From Strigops habroptila (lineage: Eukaryota; Chordata; Aves; Psittaciformes; Psittacidae): a DNA stretch of 64,000 nucleotides. Numbering within the stretch: position 1 is the stretch's first letter; each line of letters starts with the position of its first letter. Shown here piece by piece: positions 1-24,861 of the stretch. The translations under genes were made by a program, and so were the position numbers. The stretch lies in contig NC_044302.2 of NCBI RefSeq assembly GCF_004027225.2, forward strand, positions 41,786,510-41,850,509. Direction: 5' to 3'. A model generated the notes under the pieces. That model saw nothing but the letters and a program-made list of their open reading frames with translations, was not told the origin of the DNA and ran no database searches.

Positions 1-542
1 TGAGGGAATAGACCTAAATCATGTCATTGTATTCTATTGATTAAAAAATTCCTTGTAGAAAAGAGGGTGGATAGCATATCGGGGAAAAATTGCCTTATTT
101 TGTCAGGAGATGTGAAAGGGTGAGTTGAAGATTAAACCTCAGCAGCTGAAGGAAGGCAAGATATTATATTCAGTTGCCTGGCAAAAATCTTTATCAGTTT
201 CTTAGAATACTACCTGCCTAGTAGGGCACAGGGGGTAAGTAAGCAAATGGGAGGACATGCTTAATTTTTGGTAACATGGAAGGAGTGCAGCACGTACAGA
301 GGTATACACAGGAGCAGAAAAAAAGGTAACAGTAAGTGAGAAAATGTTATCAAGCTTTAGTTTAAGAAACTTGATCTCTTTGCAAAATGAGGACAAGCCA
401 GAACAGGCATTTTGGTGTGGTTGGTGAGGAGAAGAATGTGCTCAAAGCTGTTGGCAAAATAATTGTTGTTTGGGTTATTTTAAGCCATAATTTGGACTAA
501 CAATTCCTTTGTGGTGTAAATTGTTTTGTTAAATTGCTACAG

Positions 543-13770
<13,228 letters not shown>

Positions 13771-14095
13771 ACTTAAATGTACGCTCATCAGAATTACCTA
13801 TGTATATTTTAATTGGGACTGGAGGGCAAACTAACCACAATGTTGACGTGATTTAAAAATAAAGATTTATACAATGCTGTTTTTAATGGAAATATTTGAA
13901 TTATTTCTTTACACTGAGTAATCATCACACAGTGCTTCAGTGTTTTGATAGTAATTTGAGATCAGTCACAGCACTTGTGTAACACTGTGCATGAACAAGC
14001 TGCAACTTGTAGCATTATGTTTAATGTTTTACAAGAAACCACTGATGCTATCTCTTATATAAATAAATCTGCAAAATAAGCTACGCATTTGGTGC
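13771..14095 (+). other. MCCC2: MCCC2 3' untranslated region with two polyadenylation signals
   Basis: Downstream of the stop, AATAAA occurs at 13858-13863 and again inside the AAATAAA string near 14062-14067. Either could end the transcript, giving a 3' UTR of roughly 110 or 310 bases. The exact cleavage sites cannot be seen from the sequence. Confidence 0.6.
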
Positions 14096-15107
14096 TTATC
14101 AGCTCCTTTATTTCTTCTAATTCTTCTTTGTATGTCTCCTATAAATGGAAAATATTTTTACAATTCAACAAAAAGCATCTCATTTAAAACCATGCTAATA
14201 AATAATTTTTGCAAAAGAAGTGTTGTAAGGGCAGCCAGGGAGTTCAACACAGCATGAAATTACAGATTTCATGCAGTTGTTGGCATTTTGGCCTTTCTCT
14301 GGCTTTCATCCAAAAAACATTGCTCTTCTGTGTGGTTCCCTGAAGTCAAAATAACAACAGAACCTGACGGATGCATAGTGTTTTCTGGAAGAGCCGGGGA
14401 GAGTACTGGTGTCTGTGCGAGCTGCAGGGCGCTGAGAGCATTTCTTGGGACGGGTTGGCTGCAAAGATGTTTCAGCTTCTTGCTGTGTGATTCTTCTGGC
14501 AGTTTTAGTTCCATGAAGACAAAGCATTCTCCCCACATTGATCAGTGTTTCACCCAGAGCACATGGCTGACTCCCACTGACTTTAGTAATATTGGGATGG
14601 TGGAGTGCTTTGGTTAATCTTTTGTATTTATTGTAGTTTGTTGCAGTGTAATGTTTTTGAAGAATTCGGTGCCTGGCATTTCATTTGTTCTCTTTAGAAA
14701 TACTGCATAATGTAGAACCTACATGCTTGGCATGCAGTGTGCCTGGAATAAGGAGGCAAATACTGTGCTAGCTGGACTTGGAAGATGATTTTATCTAGCT
14801 TTGCCCTTCAAGTGCCTGGATAGCCATTGGCAGAAATACTGAGAATCAAATCCAAGAAGAGTTACTGTACAATGTATCCTGTTCTGGCCTGTGGGGAGAG
14901 GAAAGATTGCTAACAGGAATAATCATCTTGGATAACATACTAGTGTAGCCTTCGTGAACTTGCATGGCAGAGGAGTTCCCCTGTACCCGGGAGGGGGAAG
15001 GAAGGTCAGCTAACTACCAGTCCTTGCAGCTGTGTCACAAATGCAGAAGTGAAAACAAAATAATTCTTCAGAATGGGGATTTTCAGTGCAGAGTACAGAA
15101 AGCCCGA

Positions 15108-15402
15108 CATAGAATCGTAGATTGGCTTGGATTGGAAAGGGCCTTAAGATCATCCAGTTCCAACCCACCTGCCATAGGCAGGAACGCCTCACACTAGACC
15201 ATGTCGCCCAAGGCTCTGTCCAACCTGGCCTTGAACACTGCCAGGGATGGAGCATTTATCACTTCCTTGGGCAACCTGTTCTAGTGCCTCACCACCCTCA
15301 CAGTGAAAAACTTAGTCCTTACATCCAGCCTGAACTCCCCTGTTTAAGTTTAAACACGTTACCCCTTGTCCTGTCACTACAGTCCCTGATGAAGAGGATA
15401 TG
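15108..15402 (-). mobile_element. CR1 LINE 3' fragment
   Basis: The fragment begins CATAGAATCGTAGATTGG and continues with the CR1 3' untranslated pattern (CACTAGACCATGTCGCCC, GGGCAACCTGTTCTAGTGCC). It is 5'-truncated near ACTACAGTCCCTGATGAAGA. It lies between MCCC2 and CARTPT. Confidence 0.95.
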
Positions 15403-15793
15403 TTGAGCTGTGGGGTCTCTGGTATGCATCTGCATTGCACTTAAAGACTGGTTTTCTCTCTCATTTTGCAGAGAAGAAATATGTCCAAAACCTGGTGTGT
15501 TCTGCACCACTAGAAAGATTACTTCTCTAGGTCTGCACACATGTAATCTCACTGTTGTCCTCATATGGTCTCAGTATATAAAATATGTTTTTAGCAGAGA
15601 GTAAGACTTTAAAATACTCCAGTAAAAGGCAACTAAGCACAGAGCTGTGCTTTTGTGCCACTGATTCTTGTCTTACTACTCGAATTCATAAATGGGTATG
15701 GCCTAGGATTTCTTTATCCCTGAAGTGCAGTGACATTATTTATGGTTGCCAGACTTCTGAAATGCCTTTAAAAATAACCCACTTTTAAATATG

Positions 15794-15809
15794 TATATAT
15801 ATATATATA
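15794..15809. repeat. (TA)n microsatellite
   Basis: A run of about eight TA dinucleotides, followed by an A-run. Confidence 0.9.
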
Positions 15810-18800
15810 AAAAATGTAGCCAGGGAGGAAAAAGTTTTCAGACTCTGAAATGATTGCTATTAATCGCTTCCAATAAGAAGAAATGCTCCATATTTTCTCC
15901 TGCTATGGCTGAGTAATCAGTTCAGGCACCTGTTGTCTTTCTGCTCTAAATTGTGGGGCGTCACTTTCCCCCCGAGTGTTACTTCCAAAGCCATAAGGAG
16001 TACTGCCTTTTTCTGCTAAGAAAATTGGTCTCTTTGGAGTATTTTTCTTTGAATATAATGTTTCAATGAGACTGGTAATGAACTCATTCTGAGTTGGAGA
16101 CAGTTAACAGATAATCCTGGGATACAGATAATGGAAGTAGATGGATTTCGGAGGATTCGTGCTTCTGACAAAGATAACTCCCTATCGCTTGTTATGTCTA
16201 AAAGGACAGTTATTTGCAGTTATCAAAATTGTTTCCTCTAAATATGTGTGCAAGCCACGTCAAAACATGTCTCTGAATAAATAAGAATGTTCTGCCTTAA
16301 TACTTACCTTTGGAAACTTGTTAAACAAACAAAATTCATCCACATGGGCTTAGTTAGCGTCCTGTCAGCCTGTTCTGGTTAGGGGAGTTACAGAGCCAGA
16401 CCTCCTTCCCTGCAGATGAACAATTCAAGGAGTCACTAGTGGTTATTGCTCCCCCACTGCATAGCAGACTATTTTGGAGAAGCTTTTGCAGGTTAGCATG
16501 CTGTGCTTTGTGTGTAGGCACCGGCTGTACGCAATGCACTCTGCATGCGGTGGCACTCTGATGGCAGAAATGGCCTCGTGCCACCCACGGGTCTGCTGGA
16601 AAACTTATGGGTCTGTGGACCCACCAAGAGGGAAGAGTTGGACTCCGTGCTTGTGCCACGTTTGGTGATGATGATATATTTATGCTGTCTGTAGCCCTTG
16701 CAGTGGCAGCTACCTTTTAGGTTTTTTTGATATGGACTCCAGTACACAGTCATTCTCACTTCTCATTGCCATCGCTCTACCAGTAGGATCTCCTTTTGAT
16801 GTTTAATGAAACCAGTGTGAAATAAACCTAAATAAAAGGTAGCTGCTGCTGCAAGGGCATAAGATTCCTGATGGTAGAAGCAACATAAGAGCTGTGGGTG
16901 ACTATTTTGAGACTTGTCCTGCCTGTCTCAGGTAGATATCACCTATTCACTGTAGTGTTGGAGCAGCTCAACCATTAATCTCTTTAATTACTGGAAAGAA
17001 TAATACTTAGGATGACACTGTCTTCTCAGATGGCAGTTGAAGAACAAGGTGGCTTTGCCATATCAAGCACACAAGCTGTGGTGGACCAGGACCTTGAACT
17101 CGGTGCTCTAGGCTTTTAGAGGACCTTTCTGTTCCCTGTCTGGTTTCTCCTTGGGGATTGCTCTTCTCAGCTGTATGCCTCCTTCCTCCACTGCCTCCTC
17201 AGAGTGACAGCAAGGTCAAGAGTTTACCCAGTTCCAGCTCTTTGGTAGATGGACATGGCCTGTTTAAGAGATGCCAACATTTGAATTCAAGGCGTTTAAA
17301 ACAGATACGGTGACCTCAGTGGTGTTTTCAAGCACCCCTTTAGAAGGAAGTGGATAGCTGTAAATGAGGCGGTCTAAGCTGCCCATGTCATGTCCCCAAG
17401 GACTATTGAAGTAACCAAGGGTGCTTCTCAAATTACCTGGGCTGAGATAGTGAATGCAGGGTGAATCACAAAAACCTACCCGCTGCCATTTTCCTTTTTA
17501 TTTTCATGGCAACAACAAAGGTGCTGGGAACCGCTGGGAGCTACAGTGTGGTCAGAGACTGTAATCGGTGGCAGTTTGTATAACAAGTGTCAAGGGCAGA
17601 GCCTCTGGTACACAATCATTGTGAGGCTTGCATGTCTGCTTCCAAGGCTGGAATGAGATGTGGCTAGAGGACAGCTTCTGTGATAGCTCTGCCTGCACAA
17701 ATGGAGAGGCCATAAATGTAATTTCTAAGAAGCCACTGGGTGCCTGTTCCCACCCCTCTTTGCCCCATTTTGGGGTTAGTTTAATGGGGAATTTGTAGCC
17801 TCAGTGTTTGTGTTAGCATTTGTGTATTTGCTGTTCTTGTGAGAACCCATCTTTTATTTAGATGGCCTTTTCCAATCTGTTACTCATCCAGATGAATTGG
17901 TATCTTCTGCTGAAACAATTGTTATCTTTCAAGTATGCCTCTGGACTCTATTATTTCTTCAAATGTGGCAGGACCCTGATTTATCTCAAATTTTCCTTGC
18001 TGTTCCCAATTCCAGCCAAAGAAATGTCTTGATTCAGAAAACCAGCAATGGTACAATATATTAACTTTTTTTTTTTTCCTTTTTAAACTGAGGTTGATAA
18101 ATTAAGGCAATTCAACAAAGCACTTCTAAAATCCCACTGCTTTTCAGCAAAGCCTTAAAGCACCCATTTAAAGCCAGATGTCCACTTTCATGGCTCTGAT
18201 TCAGTAGAGCACTTGAACAAATGCTTCACACTAATCTCTATGGTCTAGTAGTTATAAAACCCATCCAACTCTGTGTCTACGTCAAGCCAAAAGTAGAACA
18301 CATAAATGCATCAGAACTGCTCAATGGATACTCCATTATTCTGATACCAGTGTCAACAGACACTTCCATTATTATTTCCCCACTTTTAGAATTACATTCA
18401 ATTAATTGGTCACAAGGGATGGGTGTGATTATGAAAAAACATATACCATGTACAACTTGAAAAACTACCTGTTTGATAACACACTTACTAATGCACATTG
18501 GCTGTGTCCTGTTTGTGCGTCATCTGCAGTAACATTCATTACAGAGAAAATAAGTTAACTTGGAGAAGTTTAAACTAATGCATATCTACAACAGAGCTGT
18601 CTCTGAGGTCTGATGGCATTTTGTGTGGATTACCTGGAGCTGAGCCCTGTAGTGCCACGGACTCCCCTAGTTTCATAGCCAGTTGTTTTACAACTGGCTA
18701 CTGATGTTGCCAAAACGTACCCACCTTTTTGTCACTGTGAACAGTGATTGTGCATTTTTATACCTTTCCCCTGTTCTGCTCATTGACAAGGTCACTTCTG

Positions 18801-21013
18801 ACACTCGTATTTAATAATTCAGCTATTCTGTGTCCTATGGCTTTTTTTTTTTTTGTGACCTTGTGCTGGAGACAAAGTCTACAAGAAGGGCTGAGCAGGG
18901 AACAGTGACGTTTGCAGAGACAGTGTGATACAGACAGTAGAAGGCACAGAAACATATAGGTCTGTGTGTGTCTGTGGCCAGACAGACACAATGACTTTTG
19001 GACATACAATTTTATAATTGCCTCCACATTCAACAGTAATTTTTCTGGGGAAACTAACAAATTCAGGTTTGTACTGGAAGTGCAAGTTGGAAAGGAAATG
19101 GTGGTGTTTTCTGAACATCTCTGTAGTGTTTCAGCACTGCATGAGTAATCCTAAAACTATAAAATATGGCTTGAATTTTTGGTTAGGCTCCACAGATGCT
19201 GCTTTCAAAGTTGAGCAGGCCATATATCTGCCTTCTGTGTGAAGTGTTGCATTTTTCTTCGCCTGTTATTTCTCTGCTCTAAGAAGCTTTCTTTGGCAAG
19301 CCCATCATTTCCAATACTTCACATAGCTGTATTCTTCCTCCAGCTTAGGATGTGGGATCCGCTGATGTCTGACATCTCAGCCTTCCCTGTGGCAAAGCAA
19401 GACTGGAGGATTCATGCAAACACGTGGAAGATCCTTGCTCTGAACAGCAATTACGGAGGAGACCTTTGCTGGATGTGATGATCAATAGGAGCATGTGGGA
19501 GGAGGTAACAGCAAGAGGTGAACATGCAGCTCTGGAGACAAGCAACATGATAGCTGGAGAGACCAGAGTCTCTTTATTGCCTCAAACAAAATGATGCTGC
19601 TGAAATTTGCTTGTTAAACCACACTCCTCTTGTCCCTTTAAACACTGCCTTCCTGTTTGGAAAAACACGTCCCTGGGCCTGTTCAATTTTCTTTGAACAA
19701 CCATTGGGGTTTTTTTTGGCTCACATTGATTTGCCTTTTCAGGCAGTTTCTAGCTCCCCTACAGCCAGCTAGGACAGTTTAGTTAATGAGGTTTTCCATA
19801 TTCCTCCTTCTCCAGAGGATGCTCCCTTCATGCAGGGTGTCCCAGCCCAGCTTCTGCTGCCGCTGGCTGAGGTCAGAATCATCTCTGTGGCACTGCAGAG
19901 CTGGGAGCAGAGCCCTCCTGCAGGCAGACCCTGATCACTGCTTCCTTGTCCCCATAGCTGTCATGCCAGAGGACCAACGTCTCATGCCAAGCAAAGCTGC
20001 TGCTCAGCTTGCCCCTGTTCTGCCCCAGCCTTGCCCTGGAGACATGACCCTGGATAGGAGTGAGAACTGCCCCTTACTGTGCATGCTCTCCTTGGCATGG
20101 CACTGCTCTTCTTCATGCAAGAAGCTGTTCCTGCCTTCCACCTGTCCCTACCCATGCGGCTTGGGCAGCTATGGACCTGCCAGGGAGCTTTTTGGCTGCA
20201 GTGTGGATGAACATGAGGCCACCGAGCTTGTAGAGCCAAGCGCTAGCAGGAAGGTCTAAATGGAGATGCTGGGTCTCCTTTTGGTGACTGTGCTTTTCGT
20301 CCCCCCAGAAGGAGGTGGCCTTGTTTCACACACACGATGGATGGTGCTCACTGAGCACCGGCTCAGTAATGTGGTATTATCAAGCACCAATGCACAGTTC
20401 TCCTCCAAGCACCAGCAATTACTTTCATTCTGGGGCTTTTGATGTTGCTTCTTACCTTGCTTTCAGTGGCCCTGAGCCTTCCCACCCTGTTGGCAGTCCT
20501 ACCTGTCCTCATTCAAGCCCCCCACTCTCATCAGCTGGTTGCTCACCATCTTTTATCTTCCCCCCATCTTCAGGTTAACCCTCCCACCCTGGCTTTTCCT
20601 CCCATCACACCATGCTGTTCCTTAGCCCATGGGCTACTGACTGTCCCTCGTCTCAGGTCCTTGATTTGGTTTCCAAGCCTGGTCTCCCTGACGGCCCAAA
20701 TTCCACTTGCTTCTCTGGGTGTCCACTAGCCTCCCTCTCCCTCCTCCTTCCCGACCACCACTGGTGAGAGAAGAGCTTCCCACTCTTCCCACACAACATG
20801 GGACCGACCTGGCCCAAGCCACCGGGTGCTGGGCAGCAGCCCGCTTTCTCCTTGGGGAACGACTTCTGACGGGGCAGGGGCTTTGGGGGACAAACACTTG
20901 GGCCCTTGGGAGAGGGAGGCGCCGAGCCTTGCCGTGCCGAGCCCAGCCGGTCAGGTCCAGTCCGATCCGATCCGATCCGTGCGGATTCGGGGCGCGGCAC
21001 GCGGCGGGGGCGC

Positions 21014-21047
21014 TGACGCACGGCGGGGCGGGCACGGCACTATAAAT
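21014..21047 (+). promoter_or_regulatory. CARTPT: CARTPT core promoter: CRE-like site and TATA box
   Basis: TATAAAT at 21041-21047 lies 36-42 bases upstream of the start codon, so the 5' UTR is probably short. A TGACGCA half-palindrome at 21014-21020 resembles a cAMP response element; mammalian CARTPT promoters are known to respond to cAMP/CREB. A GC box (GGGGCGGG) lies between them. The response itself is inferred, not seen. Confidence 0.75.
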
Positions 21048-21082
21048 GAGGCGGCGGCAGCGGCCGTCGAGACGGCAGCACC

Positions 21083-21229
21083 ATGGAGAGCTGCCGGGCG
21101 CTAGCGCTCTGCGCCGTGGCGGCCGCGCTGCTGCTGAGTGCCCGCGGGCAGGGGCCGACCCCACCGCGCCGAGCCCGCGACCTGGGGTCCCCCGGCGGCG
21201 GCGGCGGCTCTTCCCGGGAGAAGGAGCTG
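21083..21229 (+). CDS. CARTPT: CARTPT exon 1 (signal peptide and propeptide)
   Basis: This exon encodes 49 residues from MESCRALALC to SSREKEL. The donor GTGGGG at 21230 is weak compared with the consensus. The position of the intron after EKEL matches the mammalian gene. Confidence 0.93.
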
Positions 21230-21584
21230 GTGGGGCGGGGGGCCGGGGCCGGGGCGGGGGGCGCCGGCCGGGCGGGCGCGGCCTGACGGGGGCTGTGGGG
21301 TCTCTCGCCAGATCGAGGCGCTGCAGGAGGTGCTGGAGAAGCTGAAGAGCAAGCGGGTCCCGCACTACGAGAAGAAGTTCGGGCAGGTGCCCATGGTGAG
21401 TGCCGCGCCGGAGTTGGAAGGGACGGGAAGGGACGGGACGGGACGGGTCCCCCTCAGCGCCTGTCGCTTCCCGCAGTGTGACGCCGGGGAGCAGTGCGCC
21501 GTGAGGAAGGGGGCCCGCATCGGGAAGCTGTGCGACTGCCCCCGGGGGACGTCGTGCAATTCCTTTCTCCTCAAGTGCCTGTGA
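21083..21584 (+). CDS. CARTPT: CARTPT, cocaine- and amphetamine-regulated transcript prepropeptide
   Basis: CARTPT encodes a secreted neuropeptide precursor involved in feeding and stress signalling. Exons 21083-21229, 21312-21395 and 21477-21584 join to 112 residues plus TGA. Residues 1 to about 22 form a signal peptide (MESCRALALCAVAAALLLSA). A divergent Pro/Gly-rich propeptide follows, including GSPGGGGGSS. The conserved IEALQEVLEKLKSKR helix ends at dibasic KR (63-64), and KK follows at 70-71. Cleavage there would give 48- and 41-residue mature peptides. Exon 3 encodes the cystine-knot-like domain with six cysteines (CDAGEQC, KLCDC, TSC, LKCL), essentially identical to mammals. The start has a CACCATGG context. 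Gene order after MCCC2 supports orthology with human CARTPT; birds also carry a second CART paralogue elsewhere. Confidence 0.97.
21312..21395 (+). CDS. CARTPT: CARTPT exon 2 (prohormone cleavage sites)
   Basis: This exon encodes 28 residues, IEALQEVLEKLKSKRVPHYE then KKFGQVPM, holding both dibasic processing sites. It is flanked by introns of 82 and 81 bp. Confidence 0.95.
21477..21584 (+). CDS. CARTPT: CARTPT exon 3 (six-cysteine mature domain)
   Basis: This exon encodes 35 residues beginning CDAGEQCAVRKGARIGKLCD and ending in LKCL, then TGA. All six disulfide cysteines are present. Confidence 0.97.
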   Translation, partial: CDAGEQCAVRKGARIGKLCDCPRGTSCNSFLLKCL

Positions 21585-22335
21585 GCGGGGCCCCCCGGAA
21601 CGAGCCGCCGGGAGCGCAGGCACCGAAGTCTCCTCGCCCCAATGTGCCGACCCGGGCCGGCTTGTCCGCCCTCGAAACGCAGCGAGAAGCCCCCGCGTCG
21701 CCTGTGTAACGCCGCCCGTGACATCCGAAATCCATGGAGCTGTTTTCTTTCTCTCCTTCTCTCTCCCTTCCCCTCCTTCCCCTCCTTCATCGTCTGACTT
21801 TGTCCGTCCAGGAAACACCCAGCCCGTGCCTTGCCGAGTAGAGGTGCCGGTACCGGGAGCTGCAGGGTCGTACCGGTGCGGTGCAGAGCCGAGCCGTGCC
21901 CGGGAGCGGGGCTGGCGCCATGCCGTGGCCCGGGGCGCCCGGATCCTTCCCGTGGGGCCGGCGGAGGGGCCGGGGCCTGGGGATCCCCCGGGTGGTGGCG
22001 GGGGGAGGGTGTGTGCGGAGAGCCCTGACCCGGCCGAAAGGTCCCAGCTCGGCACACCCCTGGGGGAGCGGCGTTTGGGGACCGGCGGGAGCCTGGCTGC
22101 GGGGTGCCGGCGGGAATCGGTTGCTTTACCGGAGCTACCACGGAGAGAAAGCTGTCTGGATCCGTTGCAAACTACTAGGGGATATCCTAATCATCTAGAC
22201 CAAATTGCTCACGTTTCTACAATGAACTGACATGCAGAACGATGTCTGTCCTCCATAAATACACTGTGTTTTAGCAAACTCATAATGTGTTTTAAGCCTT
22301 TGTCTCCGTTAATAAAGCCACTGTTCTGATGACAG
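21585..22335 (+). other. CARTPT: CARTPT 3' untranslated region and polyadenylation signal
   Basis: An AATAAA at 22311-22316 is the first good polyadenylation signal after the stop, implying a 3' UTR of about 750 bases. The first 600 bases remain GC-rich; the last 150 are AT-rich. No other gene signal lies between stop and signal. Confidence 0.6.
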
Positions 22336-23033
22336 TGTTTTGGAAGAAGTTTCAATTTCATGCACGGGAAACCCCAGCACTCAGAGGGACACGCTGAGGG
22401 TTACTCCAAAATTACTGCAACTGCCTGCATCACCGCGTGCTTTAGCTGGGCTGCCAGCCAGCTCAGGACAGGGCTGGAAACTGGGGTTCATGTCTTCTGG
22501 TGATGGCTCGGCTGAAGGCTGCTCCCTGTCCTACTTGTGCCCAGAGGGACTGTGAGGAACAGAGACACTTTGGACCTCAGGTTTTCCCTTGGGAGAGGGC
22601 AGGGTCCATCTCAGCTGCAGGACCTGGGCTGGGGAAGCAATGCAGGGGGGCAACCACCATGGGCTGGATCATTTTTGCTGCTTTGCGTTTTATTCTCATA
22701 AAAGATGGACCTCTGAAAGAACTTCTTGCCTCTCCCTTGGCCACAATTCCTATGTGTGTCTTGTGCGTGCCACAATCTGTGCTTATTTCTACCAGCTGGG
22801 AGATGAGGGTCTGCGTGTGCCAAAGTAGACATGGGGAAAAAGCACTCCTCCAAACAGGTTTCATATTTGGTGCTAGATAAAGCACAAATTTAAGTGAGAA
22901 ACCTAGAGATTTGTGAGAGAAAAGAGAATTCTGTAAGGCACTTGCTTTACTCCTGAATGACGAGTAAACAGGAGGAAGCCTGGCTGAAATAGGTACAGAA
23001 AAACTGACTGCAAAAAGAGACATCACACTGTTT

Positions 23034-23145
23034 TGTTATCATTATTACTATTATTACTTTTGTTACTGTTGTTGTTATTATTGTTGTTGTTATTATTATT
23101 GCTATTATTACCATTATTACTATTATTGCTATTATTATTATTTTC
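23034..23145. repeat. Imperfect (ATT/GTT)n microsatellite
   Basis: About 110 bases of ATT, GTT, ACT and GCT trinucleotides. On the minus strand it produces an isoleucine/valine/threonine-rich stretch within an open frame of 247 codons, which is therefore not a gene. Confidence 0.95.
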
Positions 23146-24317
23146 CAGGACAGGGATGAGCTCTTCTTATCCCTGAGAGAAAAAGAAAATAAACAGCAGC
23201 TGGAAGCATGCAGAGAGAGTGTGAAAGCTGGTGGAGCAGATGGGGCCAGAGGACTGGGGTTGCCGTGTGCGGGCAAAGCAGAACTGGTCAGGGGGGAGCT
23301 GTGTGTTTTGGGGCTGGGGGGCAGAAGGGGGGTGTTAAAGTAGGGCAGCACCTTAATGCAAACGGTGGGAACACTGTTCAGGGAGGACTTTACTAAGAGA
23401 AAAGGATACGAAGTGAGCAGGGATGCAGCAATGGGATTTTCCAGGCAGAGGTGGCCACTAGCTGTGACTGCAGTTTTTGTGCCCGTGGGTTGGTGCTGGC
23501 CTGCGGGGGAGAGGTGTGGTGGTGCATTCACAAGCAGGGAGGTACGCGTTAAGTTTTGTAAACCGGAACCTGTGCTTCTCTGTGTCTTTATGGTATTTCC
23601 CAGAGACACTGTAGAGGATTTTACTTTTGATCTCTTGTGGAATAATGAAATCATTTTTTGAGCATCTGGGCTTGGTTCCCATACACACATGCTGAAAAGG
23701 ACTTAGATTTAGGTGCTGGATGCTTTCAGGCAGCCAGGCTGTTCAGTGGTCCCCTCAGCACTGAGTCCAGCCCCAGGTATCACTGCCATCTCAACGAGCT
23801 GAGTTCTGTGTAGATTGCCTCAACACACAGCATTTTTACTGATGGTTTATTTACATAAAATTGGACTGAAACGTGAAATACGGGACTAAAATACATCAAA
23901 AATTCTTAAGCTTGTGTGGCTATTTTACGGTTCTCATTTTGCCTGGTCACAGTGCTCAGAATTACAAATGTGGTTTAAATAAAGATTCGAGTTCTAAATT
24001 TAAAACTTAAGGAAACAGGGATTTATGGTTCACTCGCGTAATGCTGTCATTGTGAGAATATTCTCTGTGATACTGTGTGCATCAGCCTGAGGGCTCTTAT
24101 CACATTATTTATGCTCATGATCTTTTACATTACATTACAGATATTTCTACCCTACAGATTGAAAAAAGCAGGTGAGGAGGAAAACCTGTGCCTGCCCTGC
24201 TCCCTCTCTAGGGGGTGGGATGGATCTGGCCACACCAGGGGCAGCTCCTAATGGTACCAGCCCCTGCAGGATGCACCCCAGTGCCTGACAGGATGTGTCC
24301 ATGTGTGCTGTGGGAGA

Positions 24318-24416
24318 TGGACAGCTGGAGGCCAGTTGTCAGTGGTGTACACCAGGGGCAACATTGGCTTCAATACTGTTTAACATCTTCATTAATGACC
24401 TGGGTGATGGTCCAAA
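24318..24416 (+). mobile_element. CR1 LINE reverse-transcriptase remnant
   Basis: A short stretch reads SGVHQG in one frame and LFNIFINDLGDG in another. These are the adjacent SGVPQG and LFNIFIDDL blocks of the CR1 reverse transcriptase separated by a frameshift. The boundaries are approximate and the copy is non-functional. Confidence 0.7.
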
Positions 24417-24819
24417 GTGAACCATGCAGTTCAATCCATGAAATGCATCTGGGCAAAAATAGCCCCAGGCATCAGAACAGTCTCTCTTGGCCCAAGCGGG
24501 AGAGTTGGATCTTACCACACAGCTGAGGACTATGCAGTCTCAGCTTCACATCTTCTTTGCAAAGGGTCTGGGTTCTGCGGCTATCGCTTTCTTACCACCA
24601 AAAAGAGAGAAGGGACAGAGCAACTCCTAGCCAGTTTCCTATGGGTATTGATCCAGAGTACAAGGTCATTGATAAGATCAACATTAAGGACACAGTGCCA
24701 ATAGATTGCTGGATGAAACAGCAGGGCCGTCTTGAAGACAGCAGGAAGGGGGACCCTTCCAGAGCAGCTCGCAGACATACCAAATGCCTATTGCCATGGT
24801 TCTGACCTGTTGTGGAAAG

Positions 24820-24861
24820 ACTATGCAGGAATAAACCCTTACTATTCAGGAATAAACCCTT
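24820..24861. repeat. 21-bp tandem duplication
   Basis: Two adjacent copies of a 21-bp unit (ACTATGCAGGAATAAACCCT plus T, then the same with one G-to-T change) at 24820-24840 and 24841-24861. Confidence 0.9.

Larger units (their letters stand above)
14096..20880. other. Intergenic region between MCCC2 and CARTPT
   Basis: Apart from the CR1 fragment at 15108 and a short TA microsatellite at 15794-15809, I see no gene, RNA gene or repeat family that I can name. The open frame at 19786-20259 (157 codons) has no recognisable domain and no splice or promoter context. The right end becomes GC-rich as it approaches the CARTPT CpG island. Confidence 0.6.
20880..22180. promoter_or_regulatory. CARTPT: CpG island covering CARTPT
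   Basis: Base composition changes sharply to very GC- and CpG-rich from about 20.88 to 22.18 kb, enclosing the promoter, all three exons and the start of the 3' UTR. This is typical of neuropeptide genes under promoter CpG islands. A TCCGA tandem repeat at 20961-20979 lies just upstream of the promoter. Confidence 0.85.

Noticed and set aside
19786..20259. 157-codon plus-strand frame upstream of CARTPT
   Set aside because: It has cysteine-rich but featureless sequence, no domain, and no promoter or splice signals. Chance is likely in moderately GC-rich DNA.
20634..22055. 473-codon open frame on the minus strand
   Set aside because: It overlaps all CARTPT exons and introns in antisense, is rich in Arg/Pro/Gly as expected of CpG-island DNA, and shows no domain.
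22947..23690. 247-codon minus-strand frame
   Set aside because: Its central part is the ATT/GTT microsatellite translated as Ile/Val/Thr repeats, with no family resemblance.
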